Notes under the pieces: generated by a model
What the model saw: the letters and a program-made list of their open reading frames with translations, nothing else
Told to the model about the DNA's origin: nothing
The model's database searches: none
Assembly: GCA_003577005.1 (NCBI GenBank)
Contig: QEUW01000320.1
Span: 1-9,080 of the forward strand
From: Chloroflexota bacterium
Lineage (GTDB): Bacteria; Chloroflexota; Anaerolineae; Caldilineales; Caldilineaceae
Reading direction: 5' to 3'
DNA length: 9,080 bases
Made by a program: the position numbers and the translations under genes
In this document: positions 1 to 6,439 of the stretch, piece after piece
Numbering within the stretch: the first letter of the stretch is position 1
Layout of the letters: each line of letters opens with the position of its first letter

Positions 1-578
1 GGCAACCGTGAACCTACGACCGCAGGCAGCTTCTGTGAGAACGCGTCGACAAGCGGTTGGTAGCCTCTGCCCTTGTGCAGAAACATCAGGAGCGCGGCCA
101 GTGAGACGCCGATCAAAGTGAAAATGCCCAGTGAGACTTCCCAACTGAGCATGTCTGTCCCGTGCGTTGCTGCCACGATGAACATGGCGATGGCGAGCAT
201 GGCGAGATCCGCCAACCGATCGAGCACTGCGCTGGTCACGGCCTGGGACATGGGCAGGTCAGCGGTGCGTGAGATCGAGACCATACGCAGCGCCTCACCG
301 GCACGGGCAGGCAGGACAGCACTGCCTAAATAGCCTAGGTTGGTGGCATGGCAAAAGAAACGAAACTGGCCGGCCGGCGCGCCTGCGATCAGCGTCCAGC
401 GCAGCGCGCGCAGCAGTGTCCCACCAACCGTCACTGCCCCGGCGAGGACAAGCCAAGGCCAGGAGACCCGCTGTATCGCATCCCGGAATGTGGGCCAGTC
501 TAGCTTGACCAGTATAACAACCAGCAGGATCAGGCTAACTGCTGTGCCGAGCACAACCATCCACCGTTTTTGCGTCAC
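1..578 (-). CDS. LPG_synthase_TM / UPF0104 flippase-like membrane protein (partial, C-terminus outside window)
   Basis: This is the last gene of the block and runs off the left edge; about 192 N-terminal residues are visible. The reverse-strand translation begins MTQKRWMVVLGTAVSLILLV and shows several hydrophobic helices. It carries the Asn-Leu-Gly-Tyr plus LPARAGEALR signature typical of the lysylphosphatidylglycerol synthase transmembrane family (PF03706), followed by a segment ending in VLDRLADLAML that also fits the family. Members lacking the C-terminal aminoacyl-transferase domain are common in polysaccharide and glycolipid clusters, where they are suspected of lipid translocation or regulation, so the exact role is open. 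I chose the GTG at 578 because GGGGAAAGG lies 7 bases upstream; ATG 560 is the alternative. An in-frame stop at 612-614 rules out a much longer N-terminus. It follows the sulfotransferase after a 68-base spacer, the largest gap in the block, in which I see no convincing hairpin terminator. Confidence 0.85.
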   Translation of the reverse strand, partial: MTQKRWMVVLGTAVSLILLVVILVKLDWPTFRDAIQRVSWPWLVLAGAVTVGGTLLRALRWTLIAGAPAGQFRFFCHATNLGYLGSAVLPARAGEALRMVSISRTADLPMSQAVTSAVLDRLADLAMLAIAMFIVAATHGTDMLSWEVSLGIFTLIGVSLAALLMFLHKGRGYQPLVDAFSQKLPAVVGSRL

Positions 579-585
579 GACGCGG

Positions 586-594
586 CCTTTCCCC
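586..594 (-). promoter_or_regulatory. Ribosome binding site of the flippase-like gene
   Basis: GGGGAAAGG on the minus strand, 7 bases before the GTG at 578. It supports GTG 578 over the internal ATG at 560. It sits in the 68-base spacer 579-646, which shows nothing else I can name. Confidence 0.6.
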
Positions 595-646
595 TGCCAA
601 CGCGGCGAACTCTAGGCGGCTCTACCAAATGGATCATGCCCTTTGC

Positions 647-1621
647 CTAAGCACGCTCAACCTGCGCGTGCCCTGTAGGCTCAACTGTAGACGCACCTTT
701 GGGCAGGAGGCCATCTCCGTACAGGTGATCGAGTCCGAAGGCGGCAACGATATCAAGAATCTGCCGGATTTCGGAGGCCGACAAGCTGTTTCGCCAGCGC
801 GCCACCTGGTTATCACCGGTCAGGATGGCGCTAGACGCTGTTGTGGTGGCAGAGGGTTTGGAGAGAGAGGTGAATGCGCCCGGGGGAAACCGGCGTTTGA
901 CCACCTGCTCGATCTGCGCTAGCTCCGGGTGCGGCTGCAGGCACAAATTCTCATAGAAGACGATGTTCAGTTCCCCCGGACGAAACTGGCGGAATGGCAC
1001 TAAGTGGCTGATACACCAGATCATCGCATGTTTTTCCACATCGGTATGCGTCTGATGGAAGATATCTAGGTACGGAGCCAGATGGTCTTCAATCAAGGGC
1101 GGCTGATCGAGGAACGAAGCAAGATCACTGCCGGTGGCCCAGCGGAGCTGCAGGCGTGACAGCACAACGGCACAAGGGTGGCGCACGATCAGCAACTGCG
1201 GTACTTGCGGAAACTGATTGTGCAGCCACTTTAAAAAGAGATTCGCCCGGATCTCCTTGATCACGCGAAACCTAGGTCGAAGGTTGGCGATTTCCCGATC
1301 CACCCAAGGGTGGCGAATGACGCCAGTAAACACCTGGCGGCAGTACGCCGTCAACTGTGGATTCTCCTCATCCGGACGCAGATACGGAAAATAGCTCAAC
1401 CCCTGTAGGGCAGCGATCTTGCCGGCATGAAAAGGCTCAAAGAGGACGCGGCCTTCTGCCCCTGCCAAGAGGTCTCCCAACCAGGTCGTGCCGCTGCGCG
1501 CTGTGCCGGCGACCAGAATGCTGTCCGCCAACTGCCGGTTATTGTCGCGGTAGAGATGGCGCAGGAGAATACGCCGGGCCGGGCGCAGCCGATGGGCTAG
1601 ACGCCAATGGAGAGTTCGCAT
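647..1621 (-). CDS. PAPS-dependent sulfotransferase (carbohydrate-type)
   Basis: A 324-residue protein of the P-loop sulfotransferase superfamily, which transfers sulfate from PAPS, here most likely to a sugar hydroxyl. The 5'-phosphosulfate-binding loop reads ARSGTTW (residues 41-47). It is followed by FEPFH (61-65), a pattern seen in carbohydrate sulfotransferases. The 3'-phosphate-binding segment is RHPCAVVLSR (147-156), with the expected Arg and Ser. FYENLCLQP (222-230) and RWRNSLSASEI (275-285) match conserved C-terminal elements of the fold. There is no signal peptide or membrane segment, so it should act in the cytoplasm on a nucleotide- or lipid-linked glycan before export. The frame stays open up to 1711, but ATG 1621 is preferred because it lies one base after the stop of the upstream GT2 gene, which implies translational coupling; its Shine-Dalgarno is weak. 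The acceptor cannot be read from sequence, and no PAPS-synthesis genes are in the window. Confidence 0.88.
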   Translation of the reverse strand: MRTLHWRLAHRLRPARRILLRHLYRDNNRQLADSILVAGTARSGTTWLGDLLAGAEGRVLFEPFHAGKIAALQGLSYFPYLRPDEENPQLTAYCRQVFTGVIRHPWVDREIANLRPRFRVIKEIRANLFLKWLHNQFPQVPQLLIVRHPCAVVLSRLQLRWATGSDLASFLDQPPLIEDHLAPYLDIFHQTHTDVEKHAMIWCISHLVPFRQFRPGELNIVFYENLCLQPHPELAQIEQVVKRRFPPGAFTSLSKPSATTTASSAILTGDNQVARWRNSLSASEIRQILDIVAAFGLDHLYGDGLLPKGASTVEPTGHAQVERA

Positions 1622-1622
1622 T

Positions 1623-2570
1623 TCAAGCCGGCTCTTTGCGCCGCCAACCCGCAATGATCCCCGGCAGAAGGTTGACCGTATGGGCATGGCCGTTTGCCGC
1701 CAACTCTGCATCGCCCGTAGCGAGGCCGCGCAGCCAGCGCACAGGGCTGCGCACTAAGGCCAGAGCCGTCTGCATCAAAATGAATGTATCGCCGTGGCGG
1801 AGATGGGCGCCATAGAAGCCGCCCTGGCTGCGTGCATAGTCCGCATAACGGGCTGCGCGTTGCCTGGCATCTCGCCAATGGTAATGGAAAACCACTACGT
1901 CGGGATCGTACGCGATGGGGATACCCAGCCGCAGGGCGCGATACCCATAGTCGCTATCTTCGGCAGAGGCCAGACAGGGATGTTCGTCAAAGAGGCCGAT
2001 TTTTTGCACCAGCGCCATGTCCATGCCGACGTTGCCGCCGATCAAGGGGAAGACCTTCAACTGCGGGCGCGTAAATAGCTTAGGCCGGCGCGCGGTAACG
2101 GTCGAGAAGTCGACTTCGCCATTACCGGCCAGTTCCACACGGCCTGTGACGATGCGATCCGGATCGCGCCGCAGGCTATTTGCCATCTTCGCCAACCAGC
2201 CGGCAGCCACGAAGCAATCGTCGTCGGTGATCGCCACAAATCGCGTCTGTACCTGTTCCAGACCGCGGTTGATACCGGCTGATCGGCCGGTCTGGCTGGA
2301 AGGGAGATACAGCGCATCTAGACCGAACTCCTGCAGCTTCTCCAGCCAGGCTGCCACCTCTGATCTGCGCCCCTGATCCACGACGATGACGCGGCTCGGC
2401 CAATGCGTGCCGTCTGCCAGCCAGCGCAGGCAGGATTCCAGGAGCGGTCGCCCTAACGTCGGGATGACAACCGTGATGTCGGCCAGCACCGGTTTTGCGC
2501 CGGCGGGCGTGCCGAGATTCCGGATCATCGAATCTGAACAGGTGGTTGCGCCAGCCGGTGTCGTGTGCAT
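1623..2570 (-). CDS. Family 2 glycosyltransferase
   Basis: A 315-residue GT-A-fold, inverting GT2 enzyme that would transfer a sugar from a nucleotide donor. The nucleotide-binding strand reads VVIPTLGRP (34-42), followed by VVDQG (63-67). The DXD-type metal-binding motif is TDDDC (115-119), and the acceptor-side ED motif with the candidate catalytic base is AEDSDYGYR (203-211). GGNVGMD (178-184) sits at the usual position between them. The C-terminal third is rich in Arg and aromatic residues (HYHWRDARQRAARYADY area) and may touch the membrane, but no full transmembrane helix is evident. ATG 2570 lies six bases past the stop of the GT-C-like gene, so coupled translation is likely. An internal ATG at 2528 would remove 14 non-conserved residues; neither start has a good Shine-Dalgarno. 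Donor and acceptor are unknown. Confidence 0.88.
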   Translation of the reverse strand: MHTTPAGATTCSDSMIRNLGTPAGAKPVLADITVVIPTLGRPLLESCLRWLADGTHWPSRVIVVDQGRRSEVAAWLEKLQEFGLDALYLPSSQTGRSAGINRGLEQVQTRFVAITDDDCFVAAGWLAKMANSLRRDPDRIVTGRVELAGNGEVDFSTVTARRPKLFTRPQLKVFPLIGGNVGMDMALVQKIGLFDEHPCLASAEDSDYGYRALRLGIPIAYDPDVVVFHYHWRDARQRAARYADYARSQGGFYGAHLRHGDTFILMQTALALVRSPVRWLRGLATGDAELAANGHAHTVNLLPGIIAGWRRKEPA

Positions 2571-2576
2571 TGCGCG

Positions 2577-4316
2577 TTAATCCAGTAGATAGATGTAATA
2601 GCTGGAATCGCCAACCCGGCGCCAGCCGGGCAGCTTGGCATACGCCGGTACGTTTTCTGCCACCACAGCCCGGGCGCCGGTCGACGCAAAAGCCGTCAAG
2701 ACCGCCTGCTGAAAGGCGGAATCACCCAACCAGAAAGGGGTCGCTTGCCATTCCAACATCTCGGCCACGATCTTCGCGCGCGCTAGTCTGGCCCAGAAGG
2801 CATCAAACCCATAGCCGATCACGGCGACAGGGTCTCCAGGTTCAATACCCATGCGCCATAGCTCCCCGGCCACCGCCACCGGTCGGGCCGGAGGCCCAGC
2901 CACCGCTGCCCCGGCAGGCGGCTGCTCACCGCCCCTTGCCAGATCGCCAAGCCCCTGGATGTTGAACAGAAGAATGTTGAAGCCAAGGAATGTGACGATG
3001 AGAAGACTTAAGGTGGTGATCATGCGTCTCCCGACGGGGGAGTCTGGCAGACGCGCTTGGGCCAACAGATCGCTCCAGAAAAGCACCACAAACACGCCTA
3101 CATAGCGACCGGCGACCAGAATGGGCGCATACAGCAGCAGCGCCAATACCCCGACCGCCGAAAGCAGGGCGGCGCGGCCTCCCCTGCGGGGTGAAAACGA
3201 TCCCCACTTGCGCAAAGCGTAGATCAAGCTCAGGCTGAACAAAATGGCTGCTTGCCGGTAGACAAATAGATCGGCGTAATAGAGTCCACTGGAAATGAGT
3301 TGCCTGACCTGATTGACCAGGTCAAAGCGAACAACGACCCCTTCATACCAGTAGGCCTGATCGTAGGCGATGGGATATGTGCCGCCAATCGGCGTGGCAA
3401 ATTCATAGATCGGAGGGTTCTCGAAGATCTGCCGCGATGGGTGTACCGGTACACCGTCCCCCGCCGGTTCACCCTGCCAATGCGGATAGATCACCCCATT
3501 GACATGGCGCACATAGGTGAACTTGCCCGCCTCGCCATAGGTGAAGTGACCTTTTGCGCTCGTGATCAGCAATACAAAAGGCCCGCCAATCAACAGCGAA
3601 AACAACAGGGCCAACCCAGTTCCCCGCAGCGCCCGGCGACCATCGCTCACGGCCATCAATGCCGCTGCCATAAAGAGCAGCGAGACAGGGAACATGATCG
3701 CTTTATTCAGATAACCTAGCCCAAGCGCACAACCCAATAGGGCAAAGCTGTACCATTGATCATGGCCGGCGCGGATGCGCGCCACCAGGCCGGCGGCTGC
3801 GAAGACCAGGGCTGCCATCAACATGTCTGGCGTCACCGACCATATCTGGATCAGGCACAAGGACGCCCAGGTAAATAACAGATAGCCGATCGACCACCAC
3901 GCCCATGGAGGCCATGGGATCTGTCTAGTTGGGGAAACCGTGCCGGCTTGCTGCGTCCCAGCGAGTTGGCCCCACATGAACTCGAAGGCGCATAATGTCG
4001 CTAGGAAGATCACGAAATTGACGAGATGCACCGTGGGAAACTCCCACGGCATCGGCGGACGAAACAGCCATAGCGCCGCGCCGAGGAGCCAGGAGTACAA
4101 TGGGCTCCACACCGTACTGATCGCGGCTTCCCAATCACGGCGAAAATAGGCATCGCCGATATCAAGATACGCAACTCCGTCCGGGTTCATCGATTGGCTG
4201 ATGGCGGCTGCCCAGGTGTGCAGCCCGGCCATCACGACGGCCAGCAGACGAAAGCTGTTGCGCAGCCAGAGCAACCTTTTGTCACCCAAAGCCACCCGTT
4301 GCGCGCTCTTGAGCAT
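2577..4316 (-). CDS. Polytopic GT-C-like glycosyltransferase (GT39/ArnT-like), substrate unknown
   Basis: A 579-residue integral membrane protein with roughly ten or more hydrophobic helices. After the first helix (about 22-40) comes NPDGVAYLDIGDAYFRRDW (44-62) and then WSPLYSWLLG (70-79). An acidic residue in this first outer loop (here Asp46) is the hallmark of GT-C enzymes that use lipid-phosphate-linked sugars. VTPDMLMAA (161-169) is a second feature common in ArnT/PMT-like proteins. Residues about 260-330 form a large polar loop rich in Tyr and His. The last about 100 residues (480-579) are a soluble domain with GDPVAVIGYGFDAFWARL and RAVVAENVPAY. The frame is open to 4406, but ATG 4316 is chosen: AAAGG sits 5 bases upstream, and this start avoids overlap with the GT4 gene, which ends 16 bases before it. 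The earlier ATG 4358 is possible. It would act on the outer face, perhaps with the lipid-phosphate sugar made by the DPM1-like enzyme encoded upstream. The GT-C assignment is by motif and topology only. Confidence 0.72.
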   Translation of the reverse strand: MLKSAQRVALGDKRLLWLRNSFRLLAVVMAGLHTWAAAISQSMNPDGVAYLDIGDAYFRRDWEAAISTVWSPLYSWLLGAALWLFRPPMPWEFPTVHLVNFVIFLATLCAFEFMWGQLAGTQQAGTVSPTRQIPWPPWAWWSIGYLLFTWASLCLIQIWSVTPDMLMAALVFAAAGLVARIRAGHDQWYSFALLGCALGLGYLNKAIMFPVSLLFMAAALMAVSDGRRALRGTGLALLFSLLIGGPFVLLITSAKGHFTYGEAGKFTYVRHVNGVIYPHWQGEPAGDGVPVHPSRQIFENPPIYEFATPIGGTYPIAYDQAYWYEGVVVRFDLVNQVRQLISSGLYYADLFVYRQAAILFSLSLIYALRKWGSFSPRRGGRAALLSAVGVLALLLYAPILVAGRYVGVFVVLFWSDLLAQARLPDSPVGRRMITTLSLLIVTFLGFNILLFNIQGLGDLARGGEQPPAGAAVAGPPARPVAVAGELWRMGIEPGDPVAVIGYGFDAFWARLARAKIVAEMLEWQATPFWLGDSAFQQAVLTAFASTGARAVVAENVPAYAKLPGWRRVGDSSYYIYLLD

Positions 4317-4321
4317 CTTAG

Positions 4322-4326
4322 CCTTT
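4322..4326 (-). promoter_or_regulatory. Ribosome binding site of the GT-C-like gene
   Basis: AAAGG on the minus strand, 5 bases before ATG 4316, lying between the GT4 stop codon (4333-4335) and that start. It is the main reason for preferring the 579-residue form over starts at 4358 or 4406. Confidence 0.5.
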
Positions 4327-4332
4327 AGGCTT

Positions 4333-5601
4333 TCATGACTTCCTGGGGCCTGCGCCATTCGAATCGTCGTTAACTTGACCTGGCACTGCGCCGGTGGAAC
4401 GAGCAATCTGACAAAACAACTGCTCGTATGCCCGCGTTACCATCTCTGCCGAATAGCGGTCCTGGACAGCCTGCCAGCCTGCTCGGCCCAAGTGCGCGAT
4501 GAGTTTGGTGTCCGTAAGCAGGGTGTCTAGCGCATCATAGAGCTGCTGAAAATCACCTGGCCGCACCATCAGCCCGCTTTGCTTGTCGGCGACGATCGTC
4601 TCGATGGCGCCCACCGGTGTAGTCACGACGGCCAAACGACAGGCCATTGCTTCAATTAACGACGAGGGAAAGGCATCCTCTTCGGTGGGGAGCACAAACA
4701 CATCCGATGCCTGTAGATATTCCTGTACATTTTGAACACTGCCTACCAAGCAGACGGCATTCTCTAGGTTGTTGGCACTCACATAGGCTCTCAAATCAGC
4801 CTCGCAATTGTGAATATCTAGCCCGCCTGCCCCCGCCAAAACGAGCGTCGAACATGGATGTTTGCGCTGAATCGCGTGCCACACCCGCAGCAAGAGCGGC
4901 AATCCTTTGTAAGAGACGAGCCTGCCGGTGTAGATCACAATCTTGCCGGAGTGCGGCAGCCCCAACTTGGCGCGCAGCGCGGACTTCTGCTGTTCGTCCA
5001 CAGGGTGAAAACGGCTGATGTCTACACTGTTGGGGATCACCCGGATCGCACCAGTATCCACCCCTGCGGCGATGAGTTCCGCCGTCTGTTCCGGCGTGAT
5101 CGACGCGAAGGCATCTGCCCGTTTGAGAATGCGATTTCGCGCCCAGAGAAACCATGAAAACGGAAAGGAGGCAGGCGAGAGCCGGAACTTTGCCAGCCCA
5201 TCCGTAAAGAACTTGCCGGACATCTCCCCCCGGCTGTCGGCCTTGAGCACCACCGCTTTGTGAAGCATCATGCCGGCCAGCACCGCGGCCACCCCAATGA
5301 TCCGAAAGCCTGAAACAAATATCAGATCATAGTGGTGTCGCAGCTTGATCAGCAGGGGCAGGCTGGAGAAGATCAAGCCCCATTTGCGCAGTTGTCCACG
5401 TCCAACCGGCGGCAGCCGATAGACCGTGATACCGCCGAAACGTTCAATCTTCTTGAGAGACGAATCCGAGCGGCGGGTGAGGATGATGACAGAGGAGCCA
5501 TGGGCGACCAAGTGTTCGGCCAGCAACCGCGCCTGTGTTTCCCCCCCGCCGACGACAGGATAGTAGGTTTCGGTAAAGATGCAGATTTTCTGCTTGGTCA
5601 T
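4333..5601 (-). CDS. Family 4 glycosyltransferase (GT-B fold)
   Basis: A 422-residue retaining GT4 enzyme with two Rossmann-like domains. The N-terminal domain starts KICIFTETYYPVVGGGE with the glycine loop (GGG, 18-20). The C-terminal donor-binding domain has IPNSVD (189-194), GRLVSYKGL (226-234, with the Arg and Lys that contact the donor phosphates), and EEDAFPSSLIEAM (307-319). In the last motif the first Glu of the usual E-x7-E pair is Asp309 and the second is Glu317, a known variation. LKRADAFASITPEQTAELIAAGVD (159-182 region) is the usual inter-domain linker. The frame is open to 5754, but homology to the family begins only at ATG 5601, 22 bases after the formyltransferase stop; no Shine-Dalgarno is visible there, so translation may depend on upstream ribosomes. 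GT4 includes PIG-A, MshA and BshA, enzymes that work with PIG-L-type deacetylases, and one is encoded two genes upstream. The sugar is not determinable. Confidence 0.92.
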   Translation of the reverse strand: MTKQKICIFTETYYPVVGGGETQARLLAEHLVAHGSSVIILTRRSDSSLKKIERFGGITVYRLPPVGRGQLRKWGLIFSSLPLLIKLRHHYDLIFVSGFRIIGVAAVLAGMMLHKAVVLKADSRGEMSGKFFTDGLAKFRLSPASFPFSWFLWARNRILKRADAFASITPEQTAELIAAGVDTGAIRVIPNSVDISRFHPVDEQQKSALRAKLGLPHSGKIVIYTGRLVSYKGLPLLLRVWHAIQRKHPCSTLVLAGAGGLDIHNCEADLRAYVSANNLENAVCLVGSVQNVQEYLQASDVFVLPTEEDAFPSSLIEAMACRLAVVTTPVGAIETIVADKQSGLMVRPGDFQQLYDALDTLLTDTKLIAHLGRAGWQAVQDRYSAEMVTRAYEQLFCQIARSTGAVPGQVNDDSNGAGPRKS

Positions 5602-5623
5602 GGCGACGGCGCTGAAGGGTCGG

Positions 5624-6439
5624 TCACGCTTTGCTCTCAGACCGTAAGCCTCGCTGGATCTGCCTGCCCCAGAAGGCCAGCAGATCGCGCAACGACGGAT
5701 TCTTATAGAGCTTCCCTTTAAGCCCTTCTTGTGGCCGATAGACAGCCGTCCCATTTTTTACCTCAAGAATGGCTTGAATGTAGAGGGCAAGCCCCAACTG
5801 CTCTAGCTCCTGCCACACGGCCCGCTGCGAGCGATGACCAATCGTCACTTCGCCCTCTTTGACGATGAGACCCGTGTCAAGCCCGGCGTTGACCTTTTGG
5901 ATGGTCACGCCGGCGACCTTTTCGCCGTTGTACATCGCCCAAAAGGTTGTCTTGTTGCCACGATAGCGCGGCACCTTGCCGTGATGAATGCCCAATGTGC
6001 CGCACGTTGGCAGTTCAAACAGGCAGGGCTTCAAGATGGGGCTGCCATAGATCAGGCCAAGATCCGGTGCGAGCGCGCTGATCTGCTCTCGGACACATGG
6101 GGCATGAATGTCTGGTACAAAGTGAATGCGCGCCGACATGCGGTCCAGGCTCCTGGTCATCGCCAGCTCGGCGCGTGGGTTGGACAAGAAACGGCTGGTC
6201 TCATTCACAAACCAGGCAACCAGTAACGGCGCTGCCAGCAGACCGCGGCGTCTCCACAGGTCTTTTGCCACAGCGGCGAGGGTCTGAGACTCTGCCTGAC
6301 AAAAGGCCGCCAATAAGTCGATCTCCGGATGCGCTTCCAGACGGCAAAGGAACTGGCGTGCGTCGTGGGTGAGGACAGGGCCGCTGCCAAACATGACAAC
6401 TCGTATGGGCCGGTTCAGCGCCGGCTGTCCGTGTACCAT
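5624..6439 (-). CDS. Formyltransferase-fold protein, possible sugar N-formyltransferase
   Basis: A 271-residue protein with the formyl_trans_N fold (PF00551), used by methionyl-tRNA, GAR and sugar N-formyltransferases that take formyl from 10-formyl-tetrahydrofolate. It opens with PIRVVMFGSG (11-20). The diagnostic block is GIHHGKVPRYRGNKTTFWAM (150-169), followed by GVTIQKVNAGLDTGLIV (177-193). Compared with the catalytic Asn-x-His...Asp triad, His152 and Asp188 are present, but the Asn position is Gly150 and the Ser of HxS is Gly154. Residues about 60-85 hold a hydrophobic stretch (LLAAPLLVAWFV) that may be an amphipathic helix. It lacks room for a full tRNA-binding C-terminal domain, and the glycan context argues against fmt. 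ATG 6439 is chosen because it precedes the first beta strand closely and overlaps the deacetylase gene by only 25 bases, with GAGAAGG 11 bases upstream; the open frame reaches 6529. It may formylate an amine exposed by the PIG-L deacetylase. Confidence 0.8.
   Translation of the reverse strand: MVHGQPALNRPIRVVMFGSGPVLTHDARQFLCRLEAHPEIDLLAAFCQAESQTLAAVAKDLWRRRGLLAAPLLVAWFVNETSRFLSNPRAELAMTRSLDRMSARIHFVPDIHAPCVREQISALAPDLGLIYGSPILKPCLFELPTCGTLGIHHGKVPRYRGNKTTFWAMYNGEKVAGVTIQKVNAGLDTGLIVKEGEVTIGHRSQRAVWQELEQLGLALYIQAILEVKNGTAVYRPQEGLKGKLYKNPSLRDLLAFWGRQIQRGLRSESKA

Noticed and set aside
369..383. Adjacent palindromes GGCCGGCC and GGCGCGCC
   Set aside because: They fall inside the coding frame of the flippase-like gene (Ala/Gly/Pro codons) and are not repeated elsewhere in a pattern. 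Likely chance in GC-rich DNA.
579..646. Possible terminator or promoter in the 68-base spacer
   Set aside because: I saw no stable hairpin followed by a T-run on the minus strand and no clear -35/-10 pair. Only the ribosome binding site near 586-594 is supported.
1622..1711. Upstream extension of the sulfotransferase to 1711
   Set aside because: It would overlap the GT2 gene by nearly 90 bases, and the extra 30 residues show no family similarity. The ATG at 1621 fits the stop/start junction.
1357..1815. A 152-codon plus-strand open frame across the sulfotransferase/GT2 junction
   Set aside because: The translation is rich in Arg, Pro and Cys with no domain pattern, typical of a shadow frame.
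5624..6439. Housekeeping methionyl-tRNA formyltransferase (fmt)
   Set aside because: The catalytic Asn is missing, the protein is too short for a full tRNA-binding C-terminal domain, and its neighbours are all glycan genes.
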